Below are positions 43,842 through 53,212 of a DNA stretch of 64,000 nt, piece by piece (the first letter of the stretch is position 1; each line of letters starts with the position of its first letter). The stretch is from the NCBI RefSeq assembly GCF_005144475.1, contig NZ_SWJZ01000043.1, forward strand, positions 1 to 64,000, given 5' to 3'. The stretch comes from Rhodobacter capsulatus (GTDB lineage: Bacteria; Pseudomonadota; Alphaproteobacteria; Rhodobacterales; Rhodobacteraceae). The notes beneath the pieces were generated by a model. That model was not told the DNA's origin. It ran no database searches and saw nothing but the letters and a program-made list of their open reading frames with translations. Position numbers and translations under genes: made by a program.

Positions 43842-43871
43842 GCCTTTCGACCCTTTCGACAGGGGCCTTCT

Positions 43872-43910
43872 CCCCGCCCGGACGCTTCCGCGGCGGGGAT
43901 ATTTTGTCAC
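43872..43910 (+). terminator. Terminator after the DUF3576 gene
   Basis: CCCCGCC (43872-43878) pairs with GGCGGGG (43892-43898) around a 13-base loop, followed by ATATTTTGTC. Read on the minus strand it is AAAATATCCC plus a GC hairpin, so it looks like a degenerate relative of the dispersed 3'-end element. Confidence 0.7.
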
Positions 43911-43987
43911 TTGTCCGTGCTGATCACTGGACCTTCCGGCCCCGCGCGGTGTAGCAAACCCGCGACCGATGACGAACGAGGGGCCAG

Positions 43988-46543
43988 ATGTCGCGTTACG
44001 AACCGAGCCAGAGCGAACAGAAATGGCAAGCCGCCTGGGAGGCGGCAGGCGTGTTCACCGCGCGGCGGGATCCCGCAAGGCCGAAATATTACGTGCTCGA
44101 GATGTTCCCCTATCCCTCGGGGCGCATCCACATGGGCCATGTGCGCAACTACACCATGGGCGATGTCGTGGCGCGGTATAAAATGTCCTGCGGGTTCAGC
44201 GTGTTGCACCCGATGGGCTGGGACGCTTTCGGGATGCCCGCGGAAAACGCCGCGATGGAGCGGGGCGGCCATCCGAAGGACTGGACCTATTCCAACATCG
44301 CCGACATGCGCGCGCAGATGAAGCCTTTGGGGCTGTCGATCGACTGGAGCCGCGAGTTTGCCACCTGCGACCCGGAATATTACGGCCAGCAGCAGGCGAT
44401 GTTCCTGGATATGCTGGAAGCGGGCCTTGTCTATCGCAAGAACGCGGTGGTGAACTGGGACCCGGTCGACATGACGGTTCTGGCGAACGAACAGGTCGAA
44501 GACGGGCGCGGCTGGCGCTCGGGCGCGCTGGTCGAGCGCAAGGAACTGACGCAGTGGTTCTTCAAGATCTCGGATTACGCGGGCGATTTGCTTGCGGCCC
44601 TTGATGGTCTGAAGGACTGGCCGGAAAAGGTGCGGCTGATGCAGGCGAACTGGATCGGCCAGTCGCGCGGGCTGCAATTCAGCTTCAACACGGTGGACGC
44701 GCCCGAGGGGTTCGGCAAGATCGAGGTCTACACCACGCGGCCCGACACGCTGATGGGGGCGTCTTTCGTCGGCATCTCGCCCGACCATCCGCTGGCGAAG
44801 GTGCTGGAAGCGGCGAACCCGGAAATGGCCGAGTTCATCGCGCAATGCCGCAAGGGCGGCACCACCGAGGAAGCCATCGAAACCGCCGAGAAGATCGGTC
44901 TGGATACCGGGATTCGTGTCAAGCATCCGCTTGATCCGGCTTGGGAATTGCCGGTCTGGATCGCGAACTTCATCCTCATGGATTACGGCACCGGCGCGAT
45001 CTTCGGCTGCCCGGCGCATGACCAGCGCGACTTCGAATTCGCCACGAAATATGCCCTGCCGATCAACCCGGTCTTCGTCGCCGAGGGCGCCGAGGAAGCC
45101 GTGCTGACCGAAGCCTTCGTGCCGATGAAATCGGAAACCCTGCGCTACATCCGCGGCTTTGCCGGCGAAAGCGTGCAGACCGGCGAAGACGGCGTGGCCA
45201 GTGCCATCGCCGTCGCGGAAACGCAGGGCTGGGGCACCGGCGTCACGAAATACCGCCTGCGCGACTGGGGTCTGAGCCGTCAACGCTACTGGGGCTGCCC
45301 GATTCCCGTCGTGCATTGCGCCACTTGCGGCGTCGTGCCCGAGAAAAAGGAAAACCTGCCGATCCGGCTGCCCGATGACGTGACCTTCGACAAGCCGGGC
45401 AACCCGCTTGACCGGCATCCGACCTGGCGCGACTGCACCTGCCCGAGCTGCGGCGCCCCGGCGCGGCGCGAAACCGACACGATGGACACCTTTGTCGATT
45501 CGTCCTGGTATTACGCCCGTTTCACCGCGCCCCATGCGACGACCCCGACCGTGGCCGAGGATGCCGATTACTGGATGAACGTCGATCAATATATCGGCGG
45601 CATCGAGCATGCGATTCTGCACCTGCTCTATTCCCGCTTCTTCGCCCGGGCGATGGCGAAGACCGGGCACCTGCCCGCGAAAGCGATCGAGCCTTTCGAC
45701 GCGCTGTTCACTCAAGGCATGGTGACGCACGAGATCTACAAGACCACCGACGCCAATGGCCGCCCGGTCTGGCACCTGCCCGAAGAGGTGGACCTTGAGA
45801 CCGGCACGCTGAAATCGACGGGGGAAAAGGTCGAGATCATCCCCTCGGCCAAGATGTCGAAATCGAAGAAGAACGTCGTCGATCCGATGAACATCATCGC
45901 GCAATTCGGCGCAGATACCGCGCGCTGGTTCGTGATGTCGGACAGCCCGCCCGAGCGTGACGTGGAATGGACCGCCTCGGGGGCCGAGGCCGCCTGCAAG
46001 CACCTGACCCGGGTGTGGAACCTGTGCGACCGGATTGCCAGCCTGCCCGATGACCTGCCGCCGCGCGAGGATGAGGCGCTGTTGCGGGCGATGCACCGGG
46101 CGATTGCCGATGTGACCTTCTCGATCGAGAATTTCGCCTTCAACAAGGCGATTGCCAAGCTTTACGAATTCACCAACACGCTGGCGAAATCGGATGCCTC
46201 GAAACCGGTGCGGCAACAGGCGATGCGGACGCTCGCGCAGCTGATGGCGCCGATGGTGCCGCATCTGGCCGAGGATGTCTGGGCGCATCAGGGCGGCGAA
46301 GGGCTTGTCGTCCGCGCGCCCTGGCCGAAGGCCGATCCGGCGATGCTGGTCGAAGACACGGTCACGCTGCCGATTCAGATCAACGGCAAGCGCCGGTCCG
46401 AAGTCACCGTGCCGAAGGACATGCCCGCTTCCGAGGTTGAAAAGCTCGTGCTGGCAGACGAGACTGTGATCAAGGTTCTGGCCGGTGGCCAGCCGAAAAA
46501 GCTCATCGTCGTGCCGGGGCGCATCGTCAATGTGGTCATCTGA
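43988..46543 (+). CDS. leuS: Leucyl-tRNA synthetase
   Basis: 851 residues, full length. LeuS charges tRNA-Leu and hydrolyses mischarged products in a CP1 editing domain. The HIGH-type motif [14 protein letters not shown] is near residue 43, the zinc-like insert [12 protein letters not shown]...CTCPSCGAP near residues 440-490 and the KMSKS motif (AKMSKSKKN) near residue 620. The conserved editing segment [20 protein letters not shown] is intact. It starts a tightly overlapped group with lptE, holA and a flavoprotein gene. Confidence 0.98.
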   Translation: MSRYEPSQSEQKWQAAWEAAGVFTARRDPARPKYYVLEMFPYPSGRIHMGHVRNYTMGDVVARYKMSCGFSVLHPMGWDAFGMPAENAAMERGGHPKDWTYSNIADMRAQMKPLGLSIDWSREFATCDPEYYGQQQAMFLDMLEAGLVYRKNAVVNWDPVDMTVLANEQVEDGRGWRSGALVERKELTQWFFKISDYAGDLLAALDGLKDWPEKVRLMQANWIGQSRGLQFSFNTVDAPEGFGKIEVYTTRPDTLMGASFVGISPDHPLAKVLEAANPEMAEFIAQCRKGGTTEEAIETAEKIGLDTGIRVKHPLDPAWELPVWIANFILMDYGTGAIFGCPAHDQRDFEFATKYALPINPVFVAEGAEEAVLTEAFVPMKSETLRYIRGFAGESVQTGEDGVASAIAVAETQGWGTGVTKYRLRDWGLSRQRYWGCPIPVVHCATCGVVPEKKENLPIRLPDDVTFDKPGNPLDRHPTWRDCTCPSCGAPARRETDTMDTFVDSSWYYARFTAPHATTPTVAEDADYWMNVDQYIGGIEHAILHLLYSRFFARAMAKTGHLPAKAIEPFDALFTQGMVTHEIYKTTDANGRPVWHLPEEVDLETGTLKSTGEKVEIIPSAKMSKSKKNVVDPMNIIAQFGADTARWFVMSDSPPERDVEWTASGAEAACKHLTRVWNLCDRIASLPDDLPPREDEALLRAMHRAIADVTFSIENFAFNKAIAKLYEFTNTLAKSDASKPVRQQAMRTLAQLMAPMVPHLAEDVWAHQGGEGLVVRAPWPKADPAMLVEDTVTLPIQINGKRRSEVTVPKDMPASEVEKLVLADETVIKVLAGGQPKKLIVVPGRIVNVVI

Positions 46544-47024
46544 CCGTCGGTCCTTTTTGGCTCTGCTCGGCGCCGCAACGCTTTCGGCTTGCGGCTTCAC
46601 CCCGGCCTATGGGCCAAAGGGCGGCGCGGCCGGGCTTTTGGGCCGCGTCGAAACCGACATGCCGCAGACGCCCGACGATTTCGCGCTGGTGCGGCGGCTG
46701 TCGGAACGGCTCGGCCCGGTCGAGAAGGCCCGCTATCGGCTGTCCTACACGGTCGGCACCGATGTTCTGGGCCAGGCGATCACCCCCGAAGGCGCCACCA
46801 CGCGCTATTCGCTGACCGGGCAGGTCGAGTATCGGCTGCATGACAGCCGCTCGGATGCCGTGCTGCTGGCGGGCAAGGTGAGCAGCTTCACCTCCTGGTC
46901 GGCCTCGGGCTCGGTCGTCGCGACCTCCTCGGCCGAGGATGACGCGCATCGCCGCCTGATGCGGATGCTCGCCGATCAGATCGTCACCCGTCTGCTGGCG
47001 CAGGCGAGCACGCTGCCGAAATGA
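46530..47024 (+). CDS. lptE: LPS assembly lipoprotein LptE
   Basis: 164 residues starting [20 protein letters not shown], with lipobox LSAC and the lipidated Cys at residue 21. LptE plugs the LptD barrel that inserts lipopolysaccharide into the outer membrane. The ATG lies inside the end of leuS (14-base overlap), and its own stop overlaps holA (ATGA). The order leuS-lptE-holA is conserved in proteobacteria, which supports the name although LptE sequences diverge strongly. Confidence 0.9.
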   Translation: MWSSDRRSFLALLGAATLSACGFTPAYGPKGGAAGLLGRVETDMPQTPDDFALVRRLSERLGPVEKARYRLSYTVGTDVLGQAITPEGATTRYSLTGQVEYRLHDSRSDAVLLAGKVSSFTSWSASGSVVATSSAEDDAHRRLMRMLADQIVTRLLAQASTLPK

Positions 47025-48046
47025 AACTGACCGGCATCGCCGCGACGCGCTATTTCGGCAAGCCCGATCCGGCGCGGCTTGGGTTGTTGATCTACGGCGC
47101 CGATGCGATGCGGGTCGCGCTGCGGCGGCAAGAGGTGATCGCGGCGCTGATCGGCCCCGAGGGCGAGGCCGAGATGCGGCTGACCCGGCTTTCCGGCGCC
47201 GATCTGCGCAAGGATGCCTCGCAAGTCATCGACGGCATCAAGGAGATCGGCTTTTTCCCCGGCCCCCGCGTCGTCTTTGTCGAGGAAGCCACCGACACCA
47301 CCGCCCCGGCCTTTGACGCGGCGGTGAAGGCCTGGACGCATGGCGATGCGCAGATCATCGTCACGGCGGGCGCGCTGACGGCGAAATCGGCGCTGCGCAA
47401 GATCTTCGAGAATCACCCGAACGCCTATGCGATCGGGATTTACGACGATCCGCCCAGCCGCGAGGAGATCGAGGAGATCCTGAAAAAGGCCGGGCTGCGG
47501 GCGATCCCGAACGAGACGATGACCGATGTTCTGGCCCTGTCGAAGGCGCTCGATCCCGGCGATTTCCGCCAGACGATCGAAAAGATCGCGCTTTACAAAC
47601 ATGGGGATAGCAGCCCCTTGACCTCGGCCGAGGTGGCGCTTTCGGCGCCGACCACGGTCGAAGCCGAGATCGACGAGGTGCTGGAACTGGTGGCCGACGG
47701 GCGGCCTTTGGATCTGGCGCGGATGATGCGCCGGATCGAGGGGCAGGGCGCGCAGCCGGTGACGCTGGCGATCATGGCGACGCGGCATTTTCGGACCCTG
47801 CACATGGCGGCCTCGGACCCGGGCGGCGTGGGCGCGGGGATTGGCAAGCTGCGCCCGCCGGTCTTTGGCCCGCGCCGCGACGTGCTGCAGCGGCAGGCCG
47901 GCCGCTGGGGGATGATGCGGCTGGAAGAAGCGCTGAAGGTGCTGATCGAGGCCGATCTGACGCTGCGCTCGGCGTCGAAAGCGCCGCAGATGGCGGTGAT
48001 CGAACGCGCGCTGATGCGGCTTGCTTCCGTGGCGGCGAAGCTGTGA
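47021..48046 (+). CDS. holA: DNA polymerase III subunit delta
   Basis: 341 residues. Delta is the wrench of the clamp loader that opens the beta sliding clamp. The sequence shows the AAA+-like fold lacking catalytic ATPase motifs, with the FVEEATDTTAP and LDPGDFRQTIEKIALYKHGD regions typical of HolA. It begins within the lptE stop (ATGA) and ends within the GTG start of the next gene (GTGA), so expression is coupled throughout. Confidence 0.93.
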   Translation: MKLTGIAATRYFGKPDPARLGLLIYGADAMRVALRRQEVIAALIGPEGEAEMRLTRLSGADLRKDASQVIDGIKEIGFFPGPRVVFVEEATDTTAPAFDAAVKAWTHGDAQIIVTAGALTAKSALRKIFENHPNAYAIGIYDDPPSREEIEEILKKAGLRAIPNETMTDVLALSKALDPGDFRQTIEKIALYKHGDSSPLTSAEVALSAPTTVEAEIDEVLELVADGRPLDLARMMRRIEGQGAQPVTLAIMATRHFRTLHMAASDPGGVGAGIGKLRPPVFGPRRDVLQRQAGRWGMMRLEEALKVLIEADLTLRSASKAPQMAVIERALMRLASVAAKL

Positions 48047-49224
48047 CGGCGCTGGTGATCGGCGGCGGTCCGGCGGGGATGATGGCGGCCGAGGAACTGG
48101 CCCGCGCCGGCGCCCGGGTCATTCTGGCCGAGGCGAAACCGACGCTCGCGCGCAAGTTTCTGATGGCGGGGAAATCCGGGCTGAACCTGACCCGCGACGA
48201 ACCGCTTGCGCAGTTTCTGAACGCTTACACGCCCGACTGGATCCGCCCGCATGTGGAAGGCTTCGGCCCCGAGGCGGTGATGGATTTTGCCCGCGCGCTG
48301 GGGGTCGATCTGTTCACCGGCTCGACGGGGCGGGTGTTTCCGGTCGAAATGAAAGCCTCGCCGATGCTGCGGCTCTGGGCGCGGCGGCTTGCCGATCTGG
48401 GGGTGGACACGCGCACGCGCTGGCGCTGGACGGGTTTTGCCGGGGATGGCTTCGCGTTTGAAACGCCCGAGGGGGCGCAGCTGCTGACCCCCGCCGTCAC
48501 CGTTCTGGCGCTGGGGGGCGCAAGCTGGCCGCGGCTTGGCTCGGACGCCGCCTGGGTGCCGTGGCTTTCGGACAGGGGCGTGACCCTTGCGCCGTTCAAA
48601 CCCGCGAACATGGGGCTGCTGGTGGACTGGTCGCCCCATATGGCGGCGCATCTGGGCCAGCCGGTCAAGGGCGCGGCGCTGATCACGCCCGACCAGACCA
48701 GCCGGGGGGAATTTGTCCTGTCGGCGCGGGGCCTTGAAGGCGGCGGCATCTATGCGATCGCCGCTGCGGTGCGCGACGGGGCGCCCTTGTCGCTCGACCT
48801 TGCGCCCGATCTGCGGCTCGATGACATCGCGCATCGGCTGGGCCGCACGCCCGCGCGCGACAGCCTGCCCAATCGGCTGCGCAAGGCGCTGCGGCTGGAT
48901 CCGGTGAAGCTCGCGCTTTTGCAGGAATGGGGGCGGCCGCTGCCCACGGACCCGCTGGCGCTGGCGCGCAAGCTCAAGGCGCTGCCGGTGCGCCATCTTG
49001 GCCCCCGGCCGCTCTCCGAGGCGATTTCCTCGGCGGGCGGCATTTGCGCCACCGCCCTGACCGGGCAGCTGGAGCTGAAAGCCCTGCCCGGGGTCTTTGC
49101 CGCGGGCGAGATGCTGGACTGGGAGGCGCCGACGGGCGGCTATCTGCTGACCGGCTGTCTGGCCACCGGCCGCGTCGCGGGGCAGGCGGCGGCGCGATTG
49201 TTCGGGGCACAATCGACAGATTGA
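48043..49224 (+). CDS. FAD-dependent flavoprotein, HI0933-like
   Basis: 393 residues. The N-terminal dinucleotide-binding motif VIGGGPAGMMAAEELARAGA and the C-terminal FAD-contact block GVFAAGEMLDWEAPTGGYLL are clear. It belongs to the HI0933-like/TIGR03862 flavoprotein group, whose substrates are unknown. The KSGLNLTRDEPL segment near residue 50 is conserved in this family. The start is GTG, overlapping the holA stop by four bases. It ends the leuS operon; the next gene has its own ribosome site 50 bases later. Confidence 0.85.
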   Translation: MTALVIGGGPAGMMAAEELARAGARVILAEAKPTLARKFLMAGKSGLNLTRDEPLAQFLNAYTPDWIRPHVEGFGPEAVMDFARALGVDLFTGSTGRVFPVEMKASPMLRLWARRLADLGVDTRTRWRWTGFAGDGFAFETPEGAQLLTPAVTVLALGGASWPRLGSDAAWVPWLSDRGVTLAPFKPANMGLLVDWSPHMAAHLGQPVKGAALITPDQTSRGEFVLSARGLEGGGIYAIAAAVRDGAPLSLDLAPDLRLDDIAHRLGRTPARDSLPNRLRKALRLDPVKLALLQEWGRPLPTDPLALARKLKALPVRHLGPRPLSEAISSAGGICATALTGQLELKALPGVFAAGEMLDWEAPTGGYLLTGCLATGRVAGQAAARLFGAQSTD

Positions 49225-49273
49225 CGCAGCCCCGCCCCGCATGGCGAACTGGTTCCCTTGCGAGGGAGACCAA

Positions 49274-50509
49274 ATGACCCAGACCCGCCTGATCACCCCC
49301 GTCCTTGTGGGCGGTGCCATCATCCTCATGCTTGGCTTCGCCATCCGGGCGTCGTTCGGGGTGTTCCAGATCCCGATCGCCACCGAATTCGGCTGGCCGC
49401 GGGCGGAATTTTCGCTGGCCATCGCGATCCAGAACCTCGCCTGGGGGATCGGGCAGCCGATCTTCGGCGCCATCGCGGAACGGTTCGGCGACCGCAAGGC
49501 GATCATCCTTGGCGCGTTGCTCTATGCTTTCGGGCTGGTGCTGTCCGCCTTTGCCACCCAGCCCTGGCAACATGACCTGCTGGAAATCTTCGTCGGCTTC
49601 GGCATCGCGGGCACCGGCTTTGGCGTGATCCTGGCCGTCGTCGGCCGCGCGGCGTCGCATGAAAACCGCTCGCTCACGCTGGGCATCGCCACCGCCGCGG
49701 GCTCGGCGGGGCAAGTCTTCGGCGCCCCGGTGGCGGAATTGCTGTTGCGGCACTTCCCCTGGCAGACCGTCTTCGTGATCTTTGCCGTCACCATCCTGCT
49801 GGCGCTTCTGGCCCTGCCGCTGCTGCGCAGCCCCGCCCGCAGCGCCCCGCGCGGCATCGAAGAACCGATGGCCACGGTGCTCAAACGCGCGCTGCGGGAC
49901 CCGTCCTTCACCCTGATTTTCCTGGGCTTTTTCTCCTGCGGCTATCAGCTTGCCTTCATCACCGCGCATTTCCCGGCGATGGTGACCGAGATGTGCGGCG
50001 CGGTTCCCCCCGGCTCGCTGCTGGCCGCGGTGGGGATCGAGAGCCTCTCGACCCTTGGCGCCGTCGCCATTTCGCTGATCGGTCTGGCCAATATCGCGGG
50101 CACGATCTTTGCGGGCTGGGCCGGGCGGCATTATTCCAAGAAATACGCGCTCGCCATCATCTACCTTTTGCGCACGCTTGCCGCCGCCGCCTTCATCCTG
50201 ATGCCGATGACGCCCGCGACGGTGCTGATCTTCTCGCTGGTCATGGGGGCTTTGTGGCTGGCCACGGTGCCGCTGACCTCGGGCCTGATCGCCGAGATTT
50301 ACGGGCTGCGCTACATGGGCACGCTTTACGGCGTGGTGTTCTTCTCGCATCAGGTCGGCGCGTTTCTGGGCGTCTGGCTGGGCGGGCGGCTTTACGACCT
50401 GTCGGGCGATTACACGCTGGTCTGGTGGGTCGGCGTCGGCATGGGGGCGTTCTCGGCCCTTGTGCACCTGCCGGTGAAGGAACGCGCGCTTCAGGCTCAA
50501 CCGGCCTGA
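49274..50509 (+). CDS. MFS transporter, CynX/oxalate-formate antiporter-like
   Basis: 411 residues with twelve predicted membrane helices and the usual cytoplasmic loop after helix six (about residues 190-210). The family loop GDRKAIILGALLYAFG between helices 2 and 3 is present. It resembles monocarboxylate or oxalate/formate-type major facilitators; the substrate cannot be read. GAGGGAGACC precedes the ATG at 49274. Its 3' end overlaps that of the convergent epimerase-like gene by 13 bases. Confidence 0.85.
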   Translation: MTQTRLITPVLVGGAIILMLGFAIRASFGVFQIPIATEFGWPRAEFSLAIAIQNLAWGIGQPIFGAIAERFGDRKAIILGALLYAFGLVLSAFATQPWQHDLLEIFVGFGIAGTGFGVILAVVGRAASHENRSLTLGIATAAGSAGQVFGAPVAELLLRHFPWQTVFVIFAVTILLALLALPLLRSPARSAPRGIEEPMATVLKRALRDPSFTLIFLGFFSCGYQLAFITAHFPAMVTEMCGAVPPGSLLAAVGIESLSTLGAVAISLIGLANIAGTIFAGWAGRHYSKKYALAIIYLLRTLAAAAFILMPMTPATVLIFSLVMGALWLATVPLTSGLIAEIYGLRYMGTLYGVVFFSHQVGAFLGVWLGGRLYDLSGDYTLVWWVGVGMGAFSALVHLPVKERALQAQPA

Positions 50510-51333
50510 AGCATCGCCTCAAGACCTGCGCGGTAATCGGGGTAGCGCAGCTTGACCCCCAGTTCCGTCTTGATCCGGTCATTCCGCACCCGCTTGTTCT
50601 CGGCGTAAAAACTTGCCGCCATCGGGCTCATGCTGGCCGGGTCAAAGGGCTGCTCGGGCGGGCGGGGCAGGCCCAGCAGTTCCGCCGCATAGGCCAGAAC
50701 ATCCTCGGGCGGCGACGGCGCATCATCGCAGACGTTGTAGATCCGCCCCGGATTGGGCGCGGCGATCGAGGCTGCCAGAACCTGCGCGATATCCTCGACA
50801 TGGATGCGCGAAAACACTTGCCCGGGCTTCAGGATCAGCCGGGCGGTGCCATCGCGGACCTTTTCGAACGGGCCGCGGCCGGGGCCGTAAATGCCCGCCA
50901 GCCGGAAGATCTGCAGTGGCAGGCCCAGCGCCTGCCAGCCCGCCTCGGCCGCCACCCTTTGCACGCCGCGGGTGGTGGTGGGGGTCAGCGCGGTCTCCTC
51001 ATCGACCCAGCCGCCGCCATGATCGCCATAGACGCCGACGGTGGACAGATAGCCGACCCATTCCAGATGCTGCGCAGCGCAAAGCGCGTTTCGCTGCGCA
51101 GCAAGAACCGGGTCCCCCGTGCCATCCGGCGCGACCGAGGTCAGCAGATGCGTGGCCTCCGCAAGGGGTAACTCCCCCCCGGTCCAGACCATCGCCTCCA
51201 CCCCTTCGCTGCGCAGCATTTCGGCTTTCACGGCACTGCGCGTCGTCGCAAGGATCCGCCAGCCCTGCGGCAGAAGCAGCCGGGCCAGCGCCCGCGCCGA
51301 ATATCCGTGACCGATCGACAGCAACGTTTTCAT
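50497..51333 (-). CDS. NAD(P)-binding epimerase/dehydratase-like protein (YeeZ type)
   Basis: 278 residues of the extended SDR superfamily. The Rossmann motif is the variant SIGHGYSARALARLL at the N-terminus; GYLSTVGVYGDHGG carries the Ser-Thr and the Tyr of the usual active site, but the classical YxxxK is not obvious, so catalysis is uncertain. FRLAGIYGPGRGP and RIHVEDIAQVLAASI are typical extended-SDR segments. Similar proteins (YeeZ) are of unknown substrate. It is divergent from the adenine deaminase gene. Confidence 0.8.
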   Translation of the reverse strand: MKTLLSIGHGYSARALARLLLPQGWRILATTRSAVKAEMLRSEGVEAMVWTGGELPLAEATHLLTSVAPDGTGDPVLAAQRNALCAAQHLEWVGYLSTVGVYGDHGGGWVDEETALTPTTTRGVQRVAAEAGWQALGLPLQIFRLAGIYGPGRGPFEKVRDGTARLILKPGQVFSRIHVEDIAQVLAASIAAPNPGRIYNVCDDAPSPPEDVLAYAAELLGLPRPPEQPFDPASMSPMAASFYAENKRVRNDRIKTELGVKLRYPDYRAGLEAMLQAG

Positions 51334-51409
51334 GGGTTTCTCCTTCGGCTCGCAACCTAGTCATCACGTCGTCACTTGCGAAGGGCAAAAAGCTCTGGCA
51401 CCTTTGGTC

Positions 51410-53212
51410 ATGGAACATATGACATCTCTCAAAACCTGGCCCGAGGCCGCGCCGCGTCTTATTGCCGTCGCCGCGGGCCGTTCGCCTGCCGATTGCGTGA
51501 TCCGGCAGGGCAGATGGGTCAACGTCCAAAGCCGCGAAGTGCTGGACGGATACGACATCGCGATTGCCGAGGGGCGTTTCGCCGCCATCGCCCCCGATCT
51601 GACCTCGGCCATCGGACCGGAAACGACCGTGATCGAGGCGCAGGGCCGCTACATGATCCCCGGGCTTGTCGATGGCCACATGCATATCGAAAGCGGCATG
51701 CTGACCCCCGCGGAATTCGCCGCCGCCGTGATCCCGCATGGCACCACGACGATGTTCACCGACCCGCATGAGATCGCCAATGTGCTGGGTCTGGCCGGGG
51801 TGCGGATGATGCATGACGAGGCGATGCTGCAGCCCGTCAACATCTTCACCCAGATGCCGTCCTGCGCCCCCTCGGCGCCGGGGCTGGAAACCACGGGCTA
51901 TGAGATCACCCCCGAGGATGTGGCGAAAGCGATGAGCTGGCCCGGGATCGTGGGCCTGGGCGAGATGATGAACTTTCCGGGCGTGATCGGCGCCGATGCC
52001 AAGATGCTGGCCGAGATCGCCGCGACGCAGCGGGCGGGGAAAACCGTCGGCGGGCATTATGCCTCGCCCGATCTGGGGGCACCGTTCCGCGCCTATGCGG
52101 CGGGCGGTCCGGCCGATGACCACGAGGGCACCTGCGAAGACGACGCTGTGGCCCGGGTGCGGCAGGGGATGCGGGCGATGCTGCGGCTCGGCTCTGCCTG
52201 GTATGACGTCGAAAGCCAGATCACCGCGGTGACGAAACGCGGGCTGGACCCACGCAACTTCATTCTGTGCACCGACGATTGCCATTCCGGCACGCTGGTT
52301 CACGAAGGCCACATGAACCGCGCCTATCGCCATGCCGTCGCCTGCGGCTGCGATCCCCTGATCGCGTTGCAGATGTGCACGGTGAACACGGCGAGCCATT
52401 TCGGGCTGGAACGGGAACTGGGCTCGATCGCGCCCGGGCGGCGGGCGGATGTGATCCTGACTTCGGATCTTGTCACCCTGCCGGTCGAGGTGGTGATCGC
52501 GCGGGGGCAGGTGGTGGCGGAAAACGGCACGCTGAAAGCCGACTGCCCGCATTACGACTGGCCGGAAACTGCGCGCAAGACCGTGCATCTGGGCAAGCGG
52601 CTGAGTGCCGAAGATTTCGCCATTGCCGCGCCCGAGGGGGCGAATACCGTCACCGCAAGGGTGATCGGCGTCGTTGAAAATCAGGCGCCGACCAAGGCCC
52701 TGACGGCGGAACTGGCGGTTCTTGACGGGCTGGCGCAGCCGGACGCGGCGAAAGACGTGGCGCAGATCGCGCTGGTCGAACGCCACCGGGGCACCGGCAA
52801 GGTGGTGAACGGCTTCGTCTCGGGCTTTGGCTACAAGGGGTCCATGGCGATCGGCTCGACCGTCGCGCATGACAGCCATCACATGATCGTGGTGGGCACC
52901 GACCGCGACGCGATGGCCGCCGTGGCGAACCGGCTGGGCGAGATGGGCGGCGGTATCAGCGTCTGGAAGGACGGGGCCGAACTGGCCGCCGTGCCCTTGC
53001 CGATTGCCGGGCTGATGTCCGACGACCCCGCCGCCGAGGTCGCCGCGCGGGCCGAAGCGATGGTGAAAGCGATGGCCGACTGCGGCTGCAGGCTCAACAA
53101 CGCCTATATGCAGCATTCGCTGCTGGCCTTGGTGGTGATCCCGGAAATCCGGATTTCCGACCTTGGCCTTGTCGATGTGACGAAATTCCAACTGACCGAG
53201 CTTTTCGCATGA
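51410..53212 (+). CDS. ade: Adenine deaminase
   Basis: 600 residues of the amidohydrolase superfamily. Ade converts adenine to hypoxanthine and ammonia. The metal-binding GLVDGHMHIES and TDPHEIANVLG, and the GLGEMMNFPGVI and DDCHSG segments, are characteristic of Ade. The start is chosen at ATG 51410; the ATG at 51419 is also possible. The amn gene begins inside its stop (ATGA). Together the two enzymes take AMP via adenine to hypoxanthine, a purine salvage/degradation route that releases ammonia. Confidence 0.96.
   Translation: MEHMTSLKTWPEAAPRLIAVAAGRSPADCVIRQGRWVNVQSREVLDGYDIAIAEGRFAAIAPDLTSAIGPETTVIEAQGRYMIPGLVDGHMHIESGMLTPAEFAAAVIPHGTTTMFTDPHEIANVLGLAGVRMMHDEAMLQPVNIFTQMPSCAPSAPGLETTGYEITPEDVAKAMSWPGIVGLGEMMNFPGVIGADAKMLAEIAATQRAGKTVGGHYASPDLGAPFRAYAAGGPADDHEGTCEDDAVARVRQGMRAMLRLGSAWYDVESQITAVTKRGLDPRNFILCTDDCHSGTLVHEGHMNRAYRHAVACGCDPLIALQMCTVNTASHFGLERELGSIAPGRRADVILTSDLVTLPVEVVIARGQVVAENGTLKADCPHYDWPETARKTVHLGKRLSAEDFAIAAPEGANTVTARVIGVVENQAPTKALTAELAVLDGLAQPDAAKDVAQIALVERHRGTGKVVNGFVSGFGYKGSMAIGSTVAHDSHHMIVVGTDRDAMAAVANRLGEMGGGISVWKDGAELAAVPLPIAGLMSDDPAAEVAARAEAMVKAMADCGCRLNNAYMQHSLLALVVIPEIRISDLGLVDVTKFQLTELFA

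Noticed and set aside
43872-43910. A sixth full copy of the dispersed element
   Set aside because: The AAATATCCC core is there in reverse, but the CACCTTGG part is missing and the hairpin has a 13-base loop. It is better described as the DUF3576 terminator.
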